From assembly GCA_963710275.1 (NCBI GenBank), contig CAVPZS010000011.1, positions 30,276 to 94,275 on the forward strand: 64,000 bases of DNA, given 5' to 3'. Positions 60,481 through 64,000 of this stretch are shown one piece after another. Position 1 is the first letter of the stretch. Every line of letters begins with the position of its first letter. Under the pieces are notes generated by a model. That model did not search any database, was not told the DNA's origin, and was given only the letters and a program-made list of their open reading frames with translations. Both the position numbers and the translations under genes were made by a program. The stretch comes from Rhodoblastus sp963710275 (GTDB lineage Bacteria > Pseudomonadota > Alphaproteobacteria > Rhizobiales > Beijerinckiaceae).

Positions 60481-61274
60481 CAGCCGTCATGATCTTTGCG
60501 GGAGGATTGGCGCTGGCGTTCCGCGAGCTCGAAATCGGACTGCCGGATATCTCCGGAATTGTCGAATATCATTCGCCGGTCGGCCAGGTCTTTGTTCCCT
60601 TGACGGCGATTCCCACAGTCGTGGTTCATGCCTTCCTCGCCGCAGAAGACGTTGACTTCTACAGACACGGCGCCGTCGATTTTCCCATGATGTTACGTGC
60701 AATGGGTCTCGATATTCTGCGTTTTGACTCGGGCCGCCGCCCCCTCGGCGCGTCAACGATCACTCAGCAGCTCGTGAAAAATCTGATCGTCGGCGACAAG
60801 CTCTCAATCCATCGCAAGATAAGAGAGGCGATCCTGGCTTTTCGGATCGAACGCCTGCTGTCGAAGGACCGAATCCTTGAGATTTATCTGAACGAGGTCA
60901 ATCTGGGCTGCCGCTCGCGCGGGGTGACGGAGGCGTCGCTGAATTATTTCAGCAAGCCGGTAGCTGAGCTTTCCATCGATGAAGCAGCGTTTCTCGGAGG
61001 ATTGCCCAAGGCGCCGAGTCACTATAATCCATTGCGTCATCCGCATGCGGCCCAAACAAGGCGCAACTGGGTCATTGATCGCATGGCCCATGACGGTTAC
61101 GTCGTGCCGGGCCAAGCTGCGGCCTTGAAAGCGGAGCCAGTTCGATTGGGCGCAGATCAATGCGGCAGCGGCAGCGATGAAGCGAACGGTCCGGCCACGA
61201 TCGCCGTAGTTTCCGACCACTATGGACAGGCTATTGGCTCAATAGACAAAGATGTTTCCCGCGCCGAACCATGA
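60453..61274 (+). CDS. GT51 peptidoglycan transglycosylase, truncated PBP1A-like
   Basis: The 273-residue protein starts at GTG with a membrane helix (FLVAITAVMIFAGGLALAF). All GT51 motifs follow: EDVDFYRHGAVDF, GASTITQQLVKN, RKIREAILAFRIER, KDRILEIYLNEVNLG and a lipid-facing SRGVTEASLNYFSKP. It stops soon after the glycosyltransferase domain (LPKAPSHYNPLRHP...), so no transpeptidase domain is present. It is either a monofunctional enzyme or a cut-off PBP1A. The start overlaps the truncated STAS gene, which suggests a junction. Confidence 0.8.
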   Translation: MRPIFLVAITAVMIFAGGLALAFRELEIGLPDISGIVEYHSPVGQVFVPLTAIPTVVVHAFLAAEDVDFYRHGAVDFPMMLRAMGLDILRFDSGRRPLGASTITQQLVKNLIVGDKLSIHRKIREAILAFRIERLLSKDRILEIYLNEVNLGCRSRGVTEASLNYFSKPVAELSIDEAAFLGGLPKAPSHYNPLRHPHAAQTRRNWVIDRMAHDGYVVPGQAAALKAEPVRLGADQCGSGSDEANGPATIAVVSDHYGQAIGSIDKDVSRAEP

Positions 61275-61493
61275 CGGCCACGAGCATGCGCCGGACAAGC
61301 TAGAATCGAGGCGAATCCTTGGAGTCCTCGGCAGGTATTTTGCAGGAAAATCTAGCGCGAAGGGCTGTTTTGAAGCGTTGATGGTCGCGCCGGATAACTT
61401 CGGGGAATGACCGGAAAGGGTCAGGGGACTAAACCGCTTCGCGGTAACGGCGGCGAGATCGTGGGCTTGGAATAGCTGATGCGCGGCGCCTGA

Positions 61494-61534
61494 CCTGTCT
61501 CAAAATCATGGGGTTCAACCCCATGCGAGACAGG
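61494..61534. repeat. Two-tier palindrome before the recombinase gene
   Basis: Outer arms CCTGTCTC (61494-61501) and GAGACAGG (61527-61534) enclose inner arms ATGGGGTT (61508-61515) and AACCCCAT (61517-61524). It lies 10 bp before the recombinase ATG and may be the recombinase core site, a terminus of the IS91-like element, or an mRNA hairpin that limits expression. Confidence 0.65.
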
Positions 61535-61544
61535 AGCTTTCGCG

Positions 61545-62419
61545 ATGATCGACAATCCCAACAGCCCGTTGCGCCAGCGCATGATCGAAGACATGACGGC
61601 GCGCCGCTTCACCGAGAAGGTGCAGAAGGATTACCTTCGCAACGTGCGGAACTTTGCCGTCTTTCTTGGCCGTTCGCCGGACGCCGCCACGGCTGAAGAC
61701 GTTCGGCTCTATCAGCTGCACATGGCCAAGCAGCTCATCGGCGCACCGACCATCAACGCCGCCGTCGCGGCGCTGCGCTTCTTCTTCAACGTTACGATCG
61801 ATCGCCCTGACCTGGCTCGTCCTCTGACGGCCTTGCATCAGCCGCGCAGGGCGCCGATCGTGCTGAGCGAGGATGAAGTGGCCCGTCTCCTCGAAGCCGC
61901 GCCCGGCCTGAAGTACAAGGCCGCGTTCGGCGTCGCCTACGGCGCGGGATTGCGCGTCTCCGAGGTCGTGGCCCTGAAGGTGTCCGACATCGACAGCACG
62001 CGGATGACCTTGCGGGTCGAACAGGGAAAGGGCCAGCGGGACCGCTACGTCATGCTCTCGCCGCAACTGCTCGAATGGCTGCGCGACTGGTGGCGGGCAG
62101 CGCGACCCCAGGCCTGGCTGTTTCCAGGGATGAACCCGGTCAACCCGATGTCAGCCCGTCAGTTGAGCCGCGTCGTGCGCGAGACTGCGCGGGAGGCCGG
62201 CATCGCCAAGCGCGTGTCGCCCATACCCTTCGGCACAGCTTCGCCACCCATCTCCTCGAACGCAACGTCGATATCCGCGTGATCCAGGTTCTGCTCGGCC
62301 ACGCCAAGCTGGAGACGACGGCGCTCTACACCCGCGTCGCCGTCAACACGCTCCGAGACGTCACCAGCCCGCTGGAGCGTCTGTGCGTAAACCTGACAGG
62401 GCAAGCGCCGCCCGCCTGA
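61545..62419 (+). CDS. Tyrosine recombinase of the IS91-type element, one frameshift
   Basis: About 290 residues in two frames give a XerC/D-like recombinase. The N-terminal SAM-like domain is at about 10-95. The catalytic domain has GAGLRVSEVVALKVSDID (first catalytic Arg) and, after one missing C near 62222, HTLRHSFATHLLERN and VIQVLLGHAKLETTALYTRV (His-Arg box and nucleophile Tyr). As read the first frame ends at 62282 without the second catalytic part. The transposase gene starts 10 bp downstream. This recombinase type usually accompanies IS91-like transposases and acts on the element's DNA. Confidence 0.88.
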
Positions 62420-62429
62420 CGGCGACGCC

Positions 62430-63677
62430 ATGGCGCGGCCTTCCCTGGAGGTCGCGGATATCCTGCGCGTTCACGGCGCCGCCTATGCGCGCGCCCACGC
62501 AGGACATCTCAGCCTCGGCCAGCTCAAGGTCATGTCGGCGATAACGGCCTGCCGCACCGCAACGCTCGGCGGTCATGTCGCGCGCTGCGACGACTGCGGC
62601 CATGTCGAGATCGCCTACAACTCCTGCCGCAACCGCCACTGCCCCAAATGCCAGGGCGCGGCGGCGCGGCAGTGGCTCGCCGAACGACAGGCCGAGTTGC
62701 TGCCGGTCGCCTACTATCATGTCGTCTTCACGCTGCCGACGCCGATCGCGGCCATCGCGTTCCAGAACAAGGCCGCGATCTACGACCTCCTGTTCAAAGC
62801 CGCCGCCGAAACTTTGATCACCATCGCCGCCGACCCCAAGCATCTTGGCGCCCGCGCCGGCATCACCGCCGTGCTCCACACCTGGGGTTCGGCGATGACC
62901 CACCATCCGCACATTCACATGATCGTCCCCGGCGGCGGCCTGTCGCCGGACGGCGCCCGCTGGATCGCCTGCAGGCCCGGCTTCTTCCTGCCAGTGCGCG
63001 TGCTGTCGCGCTTGTTCCGCCGGCTTTTCCTCGAAGGACTTGCCGCGCTTCACCATGCCGGCCGCCTGGCCTTTTTCGGCGATCTCGCCGCGCTCGCCGG
63101 CAAGGAGGCCTTCGCGGCCGCGCTCGCCCCGGTGCGCCGATCGGAATGGATCGTCTACGCCAAGCGCCCCTTCGCCGGGCCAGAAGCCGTGCTCGCCTAT
63201 CTCTCGCGCTACACCCACCGCGTGGCGATCTCCAACAGCCGCCTCCTTGGCTTCGACGGCGGGAATGTCACCTTTCGCTGGAAAGATTATCGCGCCCGGG
63301 GTAAGGCGTCAGGCAGAAGCTGGATCAAGTCGATGTCGCTGTCGGCGGACGAGTTCATCCGCCGTTTTCTCATGCACGTCCTGCCCAGCGGCTTCCATCG
63401 CATCCGCCACTACGGGCTGTTCGCCAGCCAGAGGCGCGCCGCAAATATCACGCGCCTGCGCCAACTCATTCCCAAGACCGAGGACGCCGAAAGACCTCAG
63501 CTCGATCTCGGCGCGACAAGCCAAGCGCCGCAAACGATAACGCCAGATCCTTCCGAGGCGACGGCGCTCAAAGCCTGCCCTTGCTGCGCTGGGCGCATGC
63601 GCGTCGTCGAGACTTTTGCGCGCGGCGCGACGCCGCGCGGCTTCAAGACCGATTGCGCGGGGTTCGACACCTCATGA
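62430..63677 (+). CDS. IS91-family transposase (HUH, Y2)
   Basis: This 415-residue transposase has an N-terminal zinc-binding domain (CDDCGHVEIAYNSCRNRHCPKCQ). The HUH motif is in HHPHIHMIVPGGGLS, and the catalytic Tyr region in AYLSRYTHRVAISNSRL. A C-terminal Cys pair (CPCCAGRMRVVE) is present. It nicks and joins single-stranded DNA in rolling-circle transposition. The frame is intact and the length is near the family norm. It marks the right edge of the stress/redox locus. Confidence 0.93.
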   Translation: MARPSLEVADILRVHGAAYARAHAGHLSLGQLKVMSAITACRTATLGGHVARCDDCGHVEIAYNSCRNRHCPKCQGAAARQWLAERQAELLPVAYYHVVFTLPTPIAAIAFQNKAAIYDLLFKAAAETLITIAADPKHLGARAGITAVLHTWGSAMTHHPHIHMIVPGGGLSPDGARWIACRPGFFLPVRVLSRLFRRLFLEGLAALHHAGRLAFFGDLAALAGKEAFAAALAPVRRSEWIVYAKRPFAGPEAVLAYLSRYTHRVAISNSRLLGFDGGNVTFRWKDYRARGKASGRSWIKSMSLSADEFIRRFLMHVLPSGFHRIRHYGLFASQRRAANITRLRQLIPKTEDAERPQLDLGATSQAPQTITPDPSEATALKACPCCAGRMRVVETFARGATPRGFKTDCAGFDTS

Positions 63678-64000
63678 CCAAAACCAAAGGCCGCCCGCAC
63701 GCTGCCGACATTGCGTCGAGAACGCGCGGATGACGATCTCGTCGCATCAGCGCCCAAAGCGCAAGAACCGTGCGTCTCATCAAACTCAACGTCGCAACAG
63801 CCGCCATCGGCCGCCGTCAAAACGCCCCGCGCCCATCCCTTCAAAAGCTTCTCGCCAGCCGGACAGCCCTCAGAGCCAGGACGCCCCTTCCGTAATCCCC
63901 ATAGATCGCCGTCTCAACCATCGAGCTCAACGTCCCGCGGTTTCCTCCCATGGAGGCTTTCGGTCGCCGGCCCGCCGGCGACACGCAGCATCCGTGATGG

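Larger units (their letters stand above)
61494..64000 (+). mobile_element. IS91-family element with accessory tyrosine recombinase
   Basis: The unit comprises a palindrome, a tyrosine recombinase and a Y2-type IS91 transposase in one direction, a pairing known in Alphaproteobacteria. The left limit is placed at the palindrome and is tentative; the right end is not seen and may lie beyond the window. Bases 63678-64000 contain no gene I can support and may be the element's distal end. Confidence 0.7.

Noticed and set aside
61205..61219. Near match to the element (GTAGTTTCCGACC)
   Set aside because: It lies inside the transglycosylase coding sequence, lacks the TGA start of the motif and has no gene at the right distance.

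Overview
The window is GC-rich (about 60-65% by eye), densely coded DNA of an alphaproteobacterium, most likely of the Hyphomicrobiales (Rhodoblastus, Methylocystis or Bradyrhizobium-like). This rests on the gene families present (PntAA/AB/B split transhydrogenase, EcfG-like sigma factor, PRC-barrel, CsbD, YfdX and DUF883 stress proteins, Isp-type NiFe hydrogenase, PHA-type hydrolase) and is an inference, not a phylogenetic result.

Layout. 0-7 kb: PRC-barrel protein, CbpA/CbpM-like chaperone pair, DUF3775 protein, a response regulator plus hybrid kinase, an HdeD-like membrane protein and a small exonuclease. 7-15 kb: an MFS exporter, then a reverse-strand unit for alcohol dehydrogenase, aldehyde dehydrogenase and proton-translocating transhydrogenase. 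15-17 kb: small membrane proteins, CsbD, an integrase relic and a relic of a magnesium ATPase gene. 17-23.3 kb: a reverse-strand Isp-type [NiFe] hydrogenase operon (hypC, protease, hupH-like, hynS, isp1, isp2, hynL) whose maturation genes and small-subunit gene carry many frameshifts. 23.3-30.7 kb: acyl-CoA metabolism (enoyl-CoA hydratase, CoA-transferase, two acyl-CoA dehydrogenases, MaoC hydratase, PhaC/PhaZ-like hydrolase). 30.7-36 kb: a secreted polyhistidine protein and a trehalose operon (otsB, GH15, otsA). 36-46 kb: small stress proteins, an RND pump, an EcfG-like sigma factor and an ABC exporter. 46-53.5 kb: MFS carrier, GltD-like oxidoreductase, pyruvate:ferredoxin oxidoreductase and a DHOD-like protein. 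53.5-61.3 kb: Mg P-type ATPase, a PRC-barrel pseudogene, secreted His-rich, Sel1 and YfdX proteins, and a truncated transglycosylase. 61.4-64 kb: a tyrosine recombinase plus IS91-family transposase.

Main result. A directional 17-bp element, consensus TGAGTA-N2-TTCCGA-N2-C, often continuing TGTCG, occurs 18 times between 856 and 58255. Every copy lies outside a recognised gene (one overlaps a stop codon) and points at a downstream start 35-191 bp away. About half the copies have a TAnnnT hexamer 39-41 bp after the first motif base, which would put the element just upstream of or over the -35 position, as for a class II activator site. It resembles the published FixJ site core (AGTAGTTTCC). Nearly every transcription unit in the first 59 kb is preceded by it, so the region looks like one regulon of redox, fermentation, storage and stress genes gathered in one locus. 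The kinase/regulator pair at 2.9-5.6 kb is itself preceded by a copy but has no DNA-binding domain, so the binding protein must be encoded outside the window.

Two gene-end relics (44 bp of a second hynL; 180 bp of a second Mg-ATPase 3' end) show that the locus was built or reduced by recombination between related copies. Many genes carry single-base frameshifts at short homopolymers. Some may be sequence errors, but they are concentrated in the hydrogenase accessory genes.
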